64,000 nucleotides of DNA from CAIVVT01 sp052145115 (GCA_052145115.1 JBKQPG010000094.1:25208-89207), one strand, 5' to 3'; positions 9,263 to 18,289 are shown, counted from the first letter of the stretch. Numbers and translations: made by a program. The notes: a model not told the origin generated them from the sequence alone.

Positions 9263-10291
9263 ATGAGCGAATCTTTCGACGCATTGCTGGTGGTGGGCTT
9301 CGGAGGTCCGGAGAGCGCCGCGGAGGTGATGCCGTTCCTCGAAAACGTCGCGCGCGGCCGCGACATCCCGCGCCAGCGTCTGCTGGCCGTGGCGGAGAAT
9401 TACTACCGGCTGGGCGGCCGGAGCCCGATCAACGACCAAAACCGGGCGCTGATTGCCGCGCTCGGCGCGGAGCTGGAGACGCACGGCGTGAAGCTGCCGA
9501 TCTACCTGGGCAACCGCAACTGGCATCCATTGCTGGCGGAGACGATGCGCCGCATGACGGCCGACGGCGTGCGGCGGGCGCTGATCTTCGTCACGTCCGC
9601 CTATAGCAGCTACTCGGCCTGCCGGCAGTATCTGGAGGATGTCGAGACGGCGCGCACTCAGATCGGCGCAGGCGCGCCGCAGTTCGAGCGGTTGCCGCGC
9701 TACTGCCTGCTGCCGGGCTTCGTCGAGCCGCTGATCGAGCGCGTGCGCGACGCCCGGGCGCGGGTTCCGGAGGAGCGGCGGGGCGCGGCCCGGCTGCTTT
9801 GCACGGCGCACAGCATCCCGCTCGAGATGGCGCAGACATCCAAGTACCTGGAGCAGCTCACGGAGGTGGCGCGGCGGGTGGCCGCCGGCGCGGGATTTTC
9901 ATCTCACCGGCTGGTGTTCCAGAGCCGCAGCGGACCCCCCGCGCAGCCGTGGCTGGAACCCGACGTGCGCGAGGCGCTCAGCCAGGAGGCCGCGGCGGGC
10001 GTGAAGGATGTGATCGTCGCGCCGATCGGCTTCATCTCGGACCATATGGAAGTCGTGTTCGACCTCGATACGCAGGCCCGCGAGCACGCCCAAAGGGCGG
10101 GGATCAACCTGGTGCGGGCGGCGACCGTGGGCACGCATCCGAAATTCGTGGCCATGATCCGGGCGCTGATCGAGGAACGCCTGAGCGGGGCCGCGGAGGC
10201 CTGGCAGTGGCCCTGCCTGGAGAACTGCTGCCCGGCGCCGCACCGCATGGGCCTGCCGCCGGAGCGGCCGGCTTGCGGGTCCGCCGGCTGA
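9263..10291 (+). CDS. hemH: Ferrochelatase, probably coproporphyrin ferrochelatase (CpfC)
   Basis: This 342-residue enzyme inserts ferrous iron into a porphyrin. The LLVVGFGGPESAAEVMPFLENV start, the NYYRLGGRSPIN segment, TSAYSSYSACRQYLED, the TAHSIP histidine and APIGFISDHMEVVFDLD (acidic metal site) match the actinobacterial-like ferrochelatase branch. That branch acts on coproporphyrin III. HemQ is encoded 1.4 kb away, which supports this route. The C-terminal CLENCCPAP plus the upstream Cys in SACRQY recall the [2Fe-2S] ligands known in mycobacterial ferrochelatase, but the spacing has not been verified here. A T-run at about 10304 after the stop may be part of a terminator. Confidence 0.93.
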   Translation: MSESFDALLVVGFGGPESAAEVMPFLENVARGRDIPRQRLLAVAENYYRLGGRSPINDQNRALIAALGAELETHGVKLPIYLGNRNWHPLLAETMRRMTADGVRRALIFVTSAYSSYSACRQYLEDVETARTQIGAGAPQFERLPRYCLLPGFVEPLIERVRDARARVPEERRGAARLLCTAHSIPLEMAQTSKYLEQLTEVARRVAAGAGFSSHRLVFQSRSGPPAQPWLEPDVREALSQEAAAGVKDVIVAPIGFISDHMEVVFDLDTQAREHAQRAGINLVRAATVGTHPKFVAMIRALIEERLSGAAEAWQWPCLENCCPAPHRMGLPPERPACGSAG

Positions 10292-10339
10292 AGGCGCGGC
10301 CTGCTTTTTTCTGGTGAGAGGCGCGCCGACAGTGCGAGA

Positions 10340-11080
10340 ATGACAGCCATGCGCGTGCGCAACGTTCGGGCGTTGATGGGAGGGGCCGTGGCGGCGGCTC
10401 TGCTCCTCATTCAGGGCGGCTGCGGGAAGCCGGCCGAGCCCAAAAAGGCCGAGGCGCCCAAGAAGGAATCGCCGCCCTCCGCGCGGCCGATGCCGCAGGC
10501 TTATAAGGTCCGTTTCGTGACCACCAAGGGGGCCTTCGTGGTGGAAGTGCACAAGCAGTGGTCGCCCAACGGCGCGGAGCGCTTCTGGCGGCTGGTGAAT
10601 CTCGGTTTCTTCGACAATTCGAAGATCTTCCGGGTGAAGCGGGGATTTGTGGCGCAGTTCGGCGTGTCGAACGATCCGCAGACCAACGCGCTGTTCAACA
10701 ACCTGCCGATCAAAGACGACCCGGTGAAGATGAGCAACCGCAAAGGCATGGTGACGTTTGCGGCCGACGGTCCGGGGACGCGGCGCACGCAGGTGTTCAT
10801 CAATCTGGGCGACAACAAGATGCTCGACAGGCAGGGCTTCGCGCCGTTCGGGAAGGTGGTGGAGGGGATGGACGTCGTCGAGACCTTCTACCCGGGCTAC
10901 GGCGACATGCCGCCACGCGGCAACGGACCCGACCCGAGCAAGCTGGCCGTCGAGGGCAACTCCTACGCGGAGCAGAAATTCCCGTGGCTGGATGGAATCA
11001 TCAAGGCCAGCGTCGTGGAAGAGAAGTCGGCGTTGGCGGATCTGAGAGCCCGCGTCAAAGAAATCGCGTGGAAGAGATGA
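10340..11080 (+). CDS. Cyclophilin-type peptidyl-prolyl isomerase, lipoprotein
   Basis: This 246-residue protein has a lipoprotein signal ending in LLIQGGC, then a Lys/Pro-rich linker (KPAEPKKAEAPKKE), then a cyclophilin domain (about 55-225). The domain carries the catalytic-site pattern KIFRVKRGFVAQFG, the GMVTFAADGPGTRRTQVFINLGDN core and GFAPFGKVVEGMDVVE. It should act as a membrane-tethered periplasmic prolyl isomerase that helps fold exported proteins. The stop codon overlaps a possible ATG of the next cyclophilin gene (ATGA at 11077-11080), so the pair is probably translated together. Confidence 0.92.
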   Translation: MTAMRVRNVRALMGGAVAAALLLIQGGCGKPAEPKKAEAPKKESPPSARPMPQAYKVRFVTTKGAFVVEVHKQWSPNGAERFWRLVNLGFFDNSKIFRVKRGFVAQFGVSNDPQTNALFNNLPIKDDPVKMSNRKGMVTFAADGPGTRRTQVFINLGDNKMLDRQGFAPFGKVVEGMDVVETFYPGYGDMPPRGNGPDPSKLAVEGNSYAEQKFPWLDGIIKASVVEEKSALADLRARVKEIAWKR

Positions 11081-11106
11081 AAGCCGGGAAGGAAGACGGA
11101 GTGCAA

Positions 11107-11628
11107 ATGTACCAGGTGAAGTTCGAGACGACCAAGGGCGAGTTCGTGATTGAGGTCAACGCGGAGTGGGCGCCGCTGGGGGCGGCCCGCTTCAGCGAAC
11201 TGGTGGGCGGCGGTTTCTACGACGGCGCCAAGTTCTTCCGCGTGCTCCCCGGGTTCGTGGTGCAGTTCGGCCTGCCCGCGGACCCCAAGATCGCGCCCAA
11301 GGTCGGAAATTTGGCCGACGATCCGGTGACCCAGACCAACGCCAAGGGCACCATCACGTTCGCCACGGCAGGGCCGGACACGCGCACCACCCAGGTGTTC
11401 ATCAACCTGACGGACAACAAGCGGCTGGACGGCATGGGCTTCGCGCCGTTCGGCAAGGTCGTCTCGGGGCTGGACGTCGTCGAGAAGCTGTACGCCGGTT
11501 ACGGGGAAGGCGCGCCGCACGGCCACGGACCCGACCAGGGCCGGGCCCGCACGCAGGGCAACGCCTATCTCGAGGCCAGCTTCCCCAAGCTGGACGGGAT
11601 CACCAAGGCCACCATCGTCGCCGCGTAG
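11107..11628 (+). CDS. Cyclophilin-type peptidyl-prolyl isomerase, cytoplasmic
   Basis: This 173-residue bare cyclophilin domain has no signal. Its active-site segment KFFRVLPGFVVQFG and the TTQVFINLTDNKRLDG core are close to those of the preceding lipoprotein cyclophilin, which indicates tandem duplication with different cellular targeting. ATG 11107 has CGGAG five bases upstream. The alternative ATG 11077 would give a four-base ATGA overlap with the upstream gene and ten more residues, so the start is uncertain. It converges on hemQ with 23 bp between the two stop codons. Confidence 0.9.
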   Translation: MYQVKFETTKGEFVIEVNAEWAPLGAARFSELVGGGFYDGAKFFRVLPGFVVQFGLPADPKIAPKVGNLADDPVTQTNAKGTITFATAGPDTRTTQVFINLTDNKRLDGMGFAPFGKVVSGLDVVEKLYAGYGEGAPHGHGPDQGRARTQGNAYLEASFPKLDGITKATIVAA

Positions 11629-11651
11629 ATCGGGAGCCGCGCTGCCGGCGG

Positions 11652-12494
11652 CTATTCGACCGCGCCGCGGGCGTCGCCGGCCATGAATGCCGCGAAGCCC
11701 TGCGGCTTCACGCGCAGGCCGATATAGAAGGCGCCGAACAGCGCGTAGACGGCGCTGGCGGCGTCGAAACGCATCTCGTAGATCAGCCGCTTAAAGGGCA
11801 GCGGATCGTCGGCGAACAGGTCCACGCCCCACTCCCAATCGTCGAAGCCGATCGAGCCTGAGATCACCTGTTTGACAATGCCGCCGTACTTGCGGCCGAT
11901 GAGCCCGTGCTCGTGCATCATGCGCTGGCGGTCGACGAACGATTCCAGATACCAGTTCTTCTCCTCGCCGCGTTTGCGGTCCATGGGGTAAAAGCAGAGG
12001 TAGCGCGAGGCCGGCACCTCGGGGTACAGGCGCGAGCTCATGGCGGCGCGCTGGCGCTCCAGCAGCTCCTGCTGGGCTTTGTCCCAATCATCGGTATCCG
12101 GCTCCAGACCGCGCGCGGCGAGCTCTTCATAGATTTTGCGCGTGGATTCGTATAGCCCCAGTTCGACCACGCTGAGGTAGGAATTCACAAGCTCGCAGTA
12201 GGCGGCGATGCGCAGCCGCGAGACATTCAACTGGGCTTCCAGCAGGGCCGTGAAATCATGCCGGTAGTGCAGCAGCAGCAGATCGCCCTTATGGCCCAGC
12301 ATGGCGTAGGCGGCGGTTTGCGAACCGCCGCGCGCGGCCTCGGCCCGGGTGAGCCACTCGCGGAATTCGTCCACTACTTCAGTTCGCGTCCCGGCGTCGG
12401 CGGCCTGCCACTCGTCCCAGCGGAGGCGGAAGATCTGATGCAGGACGCTGGCGCCTTCGAGCGTCAATGGAACGATGGGCTGAATCTGGCTCAT
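11652..12494 (-). CDS. hemQ: Coproheme decarboxylase HemQ/ChdC (chlorite dismutase family)
   Basis: This 280-residue protein belongs to the chlorite dismutase-like family. HemQ uses peroxide to decarboxylate two propionates of coproheme and yields heme b. The coproheme-binding segment YLCFYPMDRKRGEEKNWY contains the expected catalytic Tyr (about 169) and Lys (about 174). MMHEHGLIGRKY should supply the proximal His (about 196). True chlorite dismutases carry an essential Arg and lack this YPM segment, so HemQ is the better call. Together with hemH (9263-10291) it completes the last two steps of the coproporphyrin-dependent heme pathway. The start at ATG 12494 has no strong ribosome site. Confidence 0.9.
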   Translation of the reverse strand: MSQIQPIVPLTLEGASVLHQIFRLRWDEWQAADAGTRTEVVDEFREWLTRAEAARGGSQTAAYAMLGHKGDLLLLHYRHDFTALLEAQLNVSRLRIAAYCELVNSYLSVVELGLYESTRKIYEELAARGLEPDTDDWDKAQQELLERQRAAMSSRLYPEVPASRYLCFYPMDRKRGEEKNWYLESFVDRQRMMHEHGLIGRKYGGIVKQVISGSIGFDDWEWGVDLFADDPLPFKRLIYEMRFDAASAVYALFGAFYIGLRVKPQGFAAFMAGDARGAVE

Positions 12495-12645
12495 AGGGAA
12501 TGCTGGCCGGGCGCTGGCCCCGTATCCGCTACGATAGCACTCGTTCCCGCGGGAGTCGCCAGAGTCGCCAGAGTGTCACAAAACCCGTGCGCGGCGCGGC
12601 GCGGCCAATCCGGTCCCGCCGTGGACGCCGTGATTCGATCTGCGG

Positions 12646-13692
12646 CTACCGACGCCCGCCTCGGCGGACCCGCGCCAGCAGCCCGCCCAAGCCAACAAGC
12701 GCGCCCGCCACCAGCAGCCAGGATGCCGGCTCGGGCGTATTGGCCTCCACGCTCGGATCGGACGTCGTCTGGACGTCGTCCCCGCCGCCGGAATTCTGCG
12801 ACCCTCCGGAACCCTTCCCCGCGGGCTTGGCCGGCGGCTGGAGCGGGGCCTGGATAGCCGCCAGGTTCCACCCCGGGTAATACCACGGCGCGGAAAAGCC
12901 GATCCAGCGGGGTCCCGGAATTTCATCCTGTTCCTGCGAAGAAAAGGCGCCGTCGGTGGGCGTGGAAGTAATCAGTTCTTCCGGGACCGCGGCGAGAGGA
13001 GGCATCTGCGGCAATTGAGGAGGAGTTCCCAAGGTCAGCAGCCGGGCCTGTTCCAGCGCCGGGGGCGTCTCCAGCGGCGCCATCGGGCCTCCCGGCAGCA
13101 GCGGAGTGTCCAGCTCGACCAGCGCCGGTTCCCGGGGCGTCGTTTTGGACATCGCAGCGTCCGAGATGCGGTTGCCGCAGCGCGCCCGCACTAGGTTGGC
13201 GCCGTCGGTCAGGACCGTCTCGCCCGCGGGCAGACGGACTTTCCTGGTCGTCCAATACACCTGGTCGCCCTTGCGAAAAGATACGTAGACCAGTTTCTCC
13301 GAATCGAGGGTCGTCACTCTGAGGCGCGCCAGATCCAGCCCGCGGTAATGTTCGCCCACCACGGGATCGCTGGCCACGGCGCGCCGCGCCTCCTCGGCGC
13401 CGGTCACTCCCCCGGGGACCACGGAATAGGCGTAGATCAGCCGCGTGGTGCGGTCTGAAAACAGGCGCCGGCTCTCTTCGGAGACGGAGGGCGGCGCCTG
13501 GCCCAGCGCGTGTTTCGGCTCCCTCAGGACTTCCAGTTCCGGCCACTTCCAATACACCGCCGCCGCGCCCGTGAGCAGCAGCAAAGCTAGCAATCGGAAT
13601 GGCAGCCGCCTGTCGCGACGCCTCAGGCGCCTCTGCCGGGTGAGCGCCCGGCGCAGGTCAAATTCGATATTGTGCTCGCGAAAGGACGGCAC
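12646..13692 (-). CDS. PEP-CTERM sorting-domain protein of unknown function
   Basis: This 348-residue protein has a highly basic N-terminus (RRALTRQRRLRRRDRR), a transmembrane segment (about 33-48) and a long proline-rich extracytoplasmic body. The C-terminus has the order characteristic of PEP-CTERM: the motif PEPASW, a hydrophobic helix (LLVAGALVGLGGLLA) and a basic tail (RVRRGGRR). PEP-CTERM proteins are processed by exosortase and are linked to exopolysaccharide and biofilm matrix; no exosortase gene is in this window. The body resembles no family I recognise. It lies downstream of a NarL-type two-component system on the same strand, separated by 336 bp. Confidence 0.8.
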   Translation of the reverse strand: MPSFREHNIEFDLRRALTRQRRLRRRDRRLPFRLLALLLLTGAAAVYWKWPELEVLREPKHALGQAPPSVSEESRRLFSDRTTRLIYAYSVVPGGVTGAEEARRAVASDPVVGEHYRGLDLARLRVTTLDSEKLVYVSFRKGDQVYWTTRKVRLPAGETVLTDGANLVRARCGNRISDAAMSKTTPREPALVELDTPLLPGGPMAPLETPPALEQARLLTLGTPPQLPQMPPLAAVPEELITSTPTDGAFSSQEQDEIPGPRWIGFSAPWYYPGWNLAAIQAPLQPPAKPAGKGSGGSQNSGGGDDVQTTSDPSVEANTPEPASWLLVAGALVGLGGLLARVRRGGRR

Positions 13693-14028
13693 AGCTTAGG
13701 TCCTCCGGCCGCTCCCATCGGGGCGCGGTCCGCTCATATGCCGATGCTAATGTGCCGTGACTTCCGATACCCCCTAGGACTGTACTACGCGACCCTCCGG
13801 ACGAGGCTCCGAAAACCCGCCTCGGAGCCCTCCTGTTTCCTTGTAACCAGTTGATAAAAAAGACTTAGTAATTAGCGAAAAGGGCCCAGTACTAAACCCG
13901 ATCGGCGCCCTGTTCCGGCCCTCCGGCGGAGTAATTGCGGGGTAACTATTAATTAAAGGATGCGCTGGACGCCGTCCTTCCGGCCGGTGCCCCTCGGCAC
14001 CCTCGCGCCTCTGGCCGGGCCAGCGCGA
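13693..14028. other. 336-bp intergenic region upstream of the PEP-CTERM gene
   Basis: No convincing gene is seen. An inverted repeat GGCTCCG/CGGAGCC (13805-13811 and 13823-13829) forms a 7-bp stem with an 11-base loop. An AT-rich stretch (about 13845-13885, and 13945-13960) lies on its response-regulator side and could hold the promoter of the minus-strand PEP-CTERM gene. Close to the response-regulator stop, GGTGCC-cctc-GGCACC (about 13985-14000) forms a hairpin without a T-run. These are sequence observations; no transcription-factor site was identified. Confidence 0.5.
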
Positions 14029-14679
14029 TCAACTCTTCGTGTCGGGCAGTTCGGGCATCGGCACCAGCCCCTTCTTGAGGGCGTAGACCACCAGGTCGGC
14101 GGTGCGGTGGATGCCCAGCGCCTGCATCAGGTTGGCGCGGTGTACCGAGATCGTGTTCACGCTCAGCCCCAGCAGCGCTGCGATTTCGCGGTTCGATTTG
14201 CCCTGGACAATGTGCTGCAGGACCTCGCGTTCGCGCTGCGTCAGTTTGTCATAGTCGCTCTCGTGCTCCTGCGTGGGCATGTTCAGGCCCGGCGCCAGCA
14301 CGGTGCGCCCCGCGGCCACCTCTTTGATGGCGTAGGGCAGGTCCACCTCGAGCGCGTTCTTCAACAGAAACCCCAGCGCGCCCGCGGCGAAGGCGTTGCG
14401 CACGTAATTGTCCTCGGAGTACATGCTGAGGATCAGCACCTTGGTCTCGGGCCGGTGGCGCAGGATCTGGCCGGTAGCCTGGATGCCATCGAGTTCCGGC
14501 ATCGAAAGATCCATCACCACAACCTGCGGGCTGAGCTGCAAAGCGCACTCGATGGCGCTGCTGCCGGTGGACGCTTCGCCCACCACCTGGATCTCGGGGT
14601 CGTCGTCGAGCAGCCGCCGGAAGCCCTTTCTGACCAGGCTGTGGTCGTCAACCAGCAGAACTGTGATCGGACTTATCAT
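14029..14679 (-). CDS. NarL/LuxR-family response regulator
   Basis: This 216-residue two-domain DNA-binding regulator has an N-terminal receiver with the acidic pocket VDDH (about 10-13) and a phospho-acceptor Asp57 (VVVMDLSMPE). The C-terminal LuxR helix-turn-helix (LTQREREVLQHIVQGKSNREIA, then LSVNTISVHR) spans about residues 145-190. Its ATG overlaps the stop of the upstream histidine kinase gene (ATGA, 14676-14679), so the two are translationally coupled and surely partners. The nearest downstream gene, 336 bp away on the same strand, encodes the PEP-CTERM protein, which is a candidate target. Confidence 0.95.
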   Translation of the reverse strand: MISPITVLLVDDHSLVRKGFRRLLDDDPEIQVVGEASTGSSAIECALQLSPQVVVMDLSMPELDGIQATGQILRHRPETKVLILSMYSEDNYVRNAFAAGALGFLLKNALEVDLPYAIKEVAAGRTVLAPGLNMPTQEHESDYDKLTQREREVLQHIVQGKSNREIAALLGLSVNTISVHRANLMQALGIHRTADLVVYALKKGLVPMPELPDTKS

Positions 14680-15998
14680 TCAGCTACTCCAGCCCGCAGC
14701 GGAACCTGCAAGGAAACGCGCACGCCGCCTCCGGCGGGCTTGGAAAACTCCAGCACGCCGCCCAGCAACCCGGCCCTCTCGCGCATCGAGATGAGACCGA
14801 TGCCGCGTCGCGGCACTTCCTCCGGCATCCCCACGCCGTGGTCCTCGACCGCCAGCGCGACATGAGTCGGCGCATATTCGGCTCGCACCCAAACCTCGGA
14901 AGCCCTGGCGTGTCGCAGCACGTTGTTCAAGGCCTCCTGCAAGATCCTGTAAACGTGGATGGCGACCTGGTCGCCGATCCAAAGCGCAGTACCGATTTTC
15001 GCATAATGGACGCATAAACCCGACTGTTTTTCAAACTGTTCGAGATACCATTCAATACTTTTCTCCAGTCCGTAATCGTCCAGGACCGGCGGGTGCAGCA
15101 TCTGCGACATCAGCCGCACGCGTTCCAGCGTGCCCGCGGCCACCTCCCGGATCTCCTTCAAGCCGGATTGCGCGGGCGACTCCTCGGAGACCTGCTTCCG
15201 CACCCGCTGCAGCATCGCGCCGATGGCCGTCAGCACCTGGCCGAATTCGTCGTGCAGTTCGCGCGCCAGCGTGCGGAACACATCCTCTTGAACATTGATC
15301 ACCTGCCGGGCCAGCTCCTGGCGCTCGTCGGAGAGTTTTTCCAGGCGTTCGAAAATGCGGCGGCTGAAGCGGATCACTGAAACGCCGGTAGCGCCGATCG
15401 CCAGCAACCCGGCGGCCAGGAACCAATACAGGTTCGTCTCCACCCGCCGGTAAATCTCACTCACGGCCCGCGCGCCCGCCGTCTCGGCGTCGCTGTTTTG
15501 CACCAGCAATTGCGCCACGCTCGAATTCAAGGTCTCGCGCTCCGAGTCCAGCCGCGTCCGGATCAGCGTCCGGGCCTCGTTTTCCTGGCTGTTCGCGGCC
15601 CGCATCCACATCTGGTCCATCTCGTCCCACAAGCGTCGCATGCTGGCATCGAGCATGTCCTGCTGGTCGCGCGCGCGCGACTCCGGAATCAGGTCGCGCT
15701 CCTGCCGGAGCGCGTCGTCGAGATCCGCGTGCAGCCGGTCCATCGCCGCGTGATGGGCTGTCAGCGGCCGCGGATCGCCGCTTTCGGCCATCTCGTGCAG
15801 CGTCAGGCCGATCTGGTACAGGTCATTCTGAATGCGCACCAGTTGCAGCGAGTCGCGGCGGTTGCGGTCCACGGTTTCCAGTTGCAGCCGCTGCAGCCCG
15901 CGGACCTGGTCGAGCGTGAATCCGAAGTAGATCGCCACGGCGGCCAGTGTGACGCCCAGTCCGAGAAATTGTGGCCCCCACGGTGCACGCCCCTGCAT
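14676..15998 (-). CDS. Membrane sensor histidine kinase (HisKA_3 type)
   Basis: This 440-residue kinase has an N-terminal transmembrane helix (about 8-25) and a periplasmic helical sensor region of roughly 150 residues. A second membrane helix (YWFLAAGLLAIGATGVSVI, about 180-200) precedes the phospho-acceptor segment ARELHDEFGQVLTAIGAML, which is typical of the NarX/DesK class. The C-terminal ATPase domain shows the N-box ILQEALNNVLRHA and the G-box DHGVGMPEE. An AGGATAGG ribosome site precedes ATG 15998. The ligand is not evident. It is paired with the overlapping response regulator gene and diverges from the M3 peptidase gene with almost no space. Confidence 0.94.
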   Translation of the reverse strand: MQGRAPWGPQFLGLGVTLAAVAIYFGFTLDQVRGLQRLQLETVDRNRRDSLQLVRIQNDLYQIGLTLHEMAESGDPRPLTAHHAAMDRLHADLDDALRQERDLIPESRARDQQDMLDASMRRLWDEMDQMWMRAANSQENEARTLIRTRLDSERETLNSSVAQLLVQNSDAETAGARAVSEIYRRVETNLYWFLAAGLLAIGATGVSVIRFSRRIFERLEKLSDERQELARQVINVQEDVFRTLARELHDEFGQVLTAIGAMLQRVRKQVSEESPAQSGLKEIREVAAGTLERVRLMSQMLHPPVLDDYGLEKSIEWYLEQFEKQSGLCVHYAKIGTALWIGDQVAIHVYRILQEALNNVLRHARASEVWVRAEYAPTHVALAVEDHGVGMPEEVPRRGIGLISMRERAGLLGGVLEFSKPAGGGVRVSLQVPLRAGVAE

Positions 15999-18045
15999 GT
16001 CGGTATCCTATCCTAGAGTGCCTGAAACAAACCCCTTAGTTGAAATCGGAACGCCGATCCCGTTCGACCGCGTGCGCGCCGCGCATGTCCGGCCGGCCGT
16101 CCAACAGTTGATTGCAGAGGCCCAGCAGCGCATCGAGGCCATCGCCTCCCAGGCGCATCCGCGCACCTTCCGCAACACGCTCGGCGCGCTCGACCAGGCC
16201 AGCGAGAAGCTGGACTTCGCCTCATCTATCATCCAGCACCTCGAGAATGTCGTCACCTCGCCCGAGCTGCGCGCGGCGTGGAACGAAGTGCAGCCCGCCG
16301 TGACCGAATTCTACTCGCGCATCCCGCTCCACGCCGGCCTGTGGTCGGCGCTGAAAGACTACGCCTCAACTTCGGAAGCGGCCTCGCTGGCCGGCGTTCA
16401 GGCCCGGTTTCTGAAAAAGACGATCGACAGCTTCCGCCGCCACGGCGCCGACCTCGATGCCGCCGGCAAGCAGCGGTTGTCGGAGATCGATGTCGAGCTG
16501 TCCGTCATTTGCACGAAGTTCGGCCAGAATGTTCTGGACGCGACGGCGCAGTTCGATTACTTGATCGACAACCAGCAGGCTCTGGCAGGCCTCCCGCCGG
16601 CCGCGGCCGCGGCGGCCCGCCAGGCGGCCGAGGCGCGCGGCCTGCAGGGCTGGCGCTTCACGCTGCAGCAGCCCAGCTACCTCGCCATCATGACTTATCT
16701 GGACGACGCCGGCGTGCGCGAGCACTTCTATCGCTCCTACAACCGCCGCGCCGCCCAGGAAAACTCCGGGCTGCTCGGCCAGATCCTCGATCTGCGCCGC
16801 GAGAAGGCCCGGCTGCTCGGATTCCAGGATTTCGCCGATTTCGCGCTGGCCGAGAGGATGGCCAAGAGCGGCGCCACGGCGCTCAGCTTTCTGCGCGGTC
16901 TGGAGGCCCAGACGGTCGCCGCCTTCCACCGCGAAAACGAGGAGCTGGAGGCGTTTCGCGCTCAACGCACGGCCGGGCAGCGCGGGCTCGCGGCTTGGGA
17001 CGTAGGGTATTGGGCCGAAAAGCAGCGCGCCGCCGAATTCGATTTCAACGAGGAGCACCTGCGCCCTTACTTCCCCCTGGAAAGCGTCCTCAGCGGCCTG
17101 TTCGAGCTGGTCCGGCGTCTCTTCGGCATCGAAATCGTCGAAACGCCGGGCATGCCCGTCTGGCACCAGGATGTGAAGTATTACGAGATCCGTGATACCG
17201 CTAATGGCGTGCTGGGCGGCTTCTATGCCGACTGGTTCCCGCGCGAGACCAAGCGTGGCGGCGCCTGGATGGGCGCGTTCCTGACCGGACACGCCATCGA
17301 CGGCGTGTGGCGGCCGCACGTCGGCGTGATGTGCGGCAACGTCACGCCGCCGCTGACCGACCGGCCCGCCCTGCTCTCCCATCGTGACGTCGAAACCGTC
17401 TTCCACGAGTTCGGCCACCTCATGCACCACTGCCTGAGCCGCGTCGAGATCCGCAGCCTGGCCGGCACCAGCGTCCCCTGGGACTTCGTCGAGCTGCCCA
17501 GCCAGATCATGGAGAACTGGTGCTGGGAGCGCGCCTCGCTCGATCTGTTCGCGCGCCATTGGAAGACCGGCGAACGCCTGCCCGACGAGTTGTTCGAGAA
17601 AGTGCGCCGCGCCCGCACCTTCCGCGCCGCGGGTTCGCAGATGCGCCAACTGGGCTTCGGCGTCGTCGATCTCTCCCTCCATGCGCTGTACGATCCGGCG
17701 CGCGACGGCTCGCCCGTGGATTATGCCAACCGTATCCTGCCGGAATTCAGCGTTGCGCCCTTGCCCCAGGGTTACGCCATGATCGCCGGATTCACCCACC
17801 TCTTCGCCGACCCGGTCGGCTACGGCGCCGGCTATTACTCCTACAAATGGGCCGAGGTGCTCGACGCCGACGCCTTTACCCGCTTCCTGCGCCAGGGCAT
17901 CTTCAGCCGCGAAGTCGGTCTCGCCTTCCGCCGCGAAATTCTGGAGAAAGGCGATAGCGAGGACCCGGCCGAGCTGTTCCGCCATTTCATGGGCCGCGAC
18001 CCCGACCCGTCCGCGTTGCTCCGCCGCCTGGGCCTGGTGTCGTAA
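15997..18045 (+). CDS. M3 family zinc oligopeptidase (oligopeptidase A/thimet-like)
   Basis: This roughly 682-residue cytoplasmic metallo-oligopeptidase has the M3 zinc motif HEFGH in VFHEFGHLMHHCLS. It also has the downstream Glu ligand region (VELPSQIMENWCWE) and the conserved GYYSYKWAEVLDADAF near the C-terminus. The length matches E. coli oligopeptidase A. The start is uncertain: ATG 15997 lies on top of the divergent kinase ATG, and GTG 16018 (reading MPETNPLVEIG) is a plausible alternative that would leave a small gap. Neither has a good ribosome site. It likely degrades short peptides, including cleaved signal peptides, which fits with sppA elsewhere in the window. Confidence 0.94.
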   Translation: MSVSYPRVPETNPLVEIGTPIPFDRVRAAHVRPAVQQLIAEAQQRIEAIASQAHPRTFRNTLGALDQASEKLDFASSIIQHLENVVTSPELRAAWNEVQPAVTEFYSRIPLHAGLWSALKDYASTSEAASLAGVQARFLKKTIDSFRRHGADLDAAGKQRLSEIDVELSVICTKFGQNVLDATAQFDYLIDNQQALAGLPPAAAAAARQAAEARGLQGWRFTLQQPSYLAIMTYLDDAGVREHFYRSYNRRAAQENSGLLGQILDLRREKARLLGFQDFADFALAERMAKSGATALSFLRGLEAQTVAAFHRENEELEAFRAQRTAGQRGLAAWDVGYWAEKQRAAEFDFNEEHLRPYFPLESVLSGLFELVRRLFGIEIVETPGMPVWHQDVKYYEIRDTANGVLGGFYADWFPRETKRGGAWMGAFLTGHAIDGVWRPHVGVMCGNVTPPLTDRPALLSHRDVETVFHEFGHLMHHCLSRVEIRSLAGTSVPWDFVELPSQIMENWCWERASLDLFARHWKTGERLPDELFEKVRRARTFRAAGSQMRQLGFGVVDLSLHALYDPARDGSPVDYANRILPEFSVAPLPQGYAMIAGFTHLFADPVGYGAGYYSYKWAEVLDADAFTRFLRQGIFSREVGLAFRREILEKGDSEDPAELFRHFMGRDPDPSALLRRLGLVS

Positions 18046-18125
18046 GCCTGCATCTGCGACGGCCGGCGAGCGGATTCCGATCGATCGCCCGTCGCCTCCC
18101 TCCGCCATCGACCCTCGGATCTCCG

Positions 18126-18289
18126 AATCTCGCTTGACACGCGGGCTTAACATCAATCAGGGCGTCCGCAAATGCGGGCTACCAATAGTGTTCCTTGAAA
18201 ACCGAATAACTGGCGAAATCATGCCCGAAAGATAGCCTTCTAAATTATTGAATCCAAAAAGCAAAGTCGATATTTGGCTTTGTTCCTCC
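18126..18289. repeat. 164-bp intergenic direct repeat, copy 1
   Basis: Copy 1 of a two-copy repeat begins AATCTCGCTTGACAC and ends with a 34-bp block (18256-18289) that is identical in copy 2. That block contains CAAAG/CTTTG arms and ends GTTCCTCC. The middle is diverged but alignable: ACTGGCGAAAT followed by CCGAAAGATAGCC, against ATTGGCGAATAAT and CCGACGATAGCC in copy 2. Confidence 0.75.
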
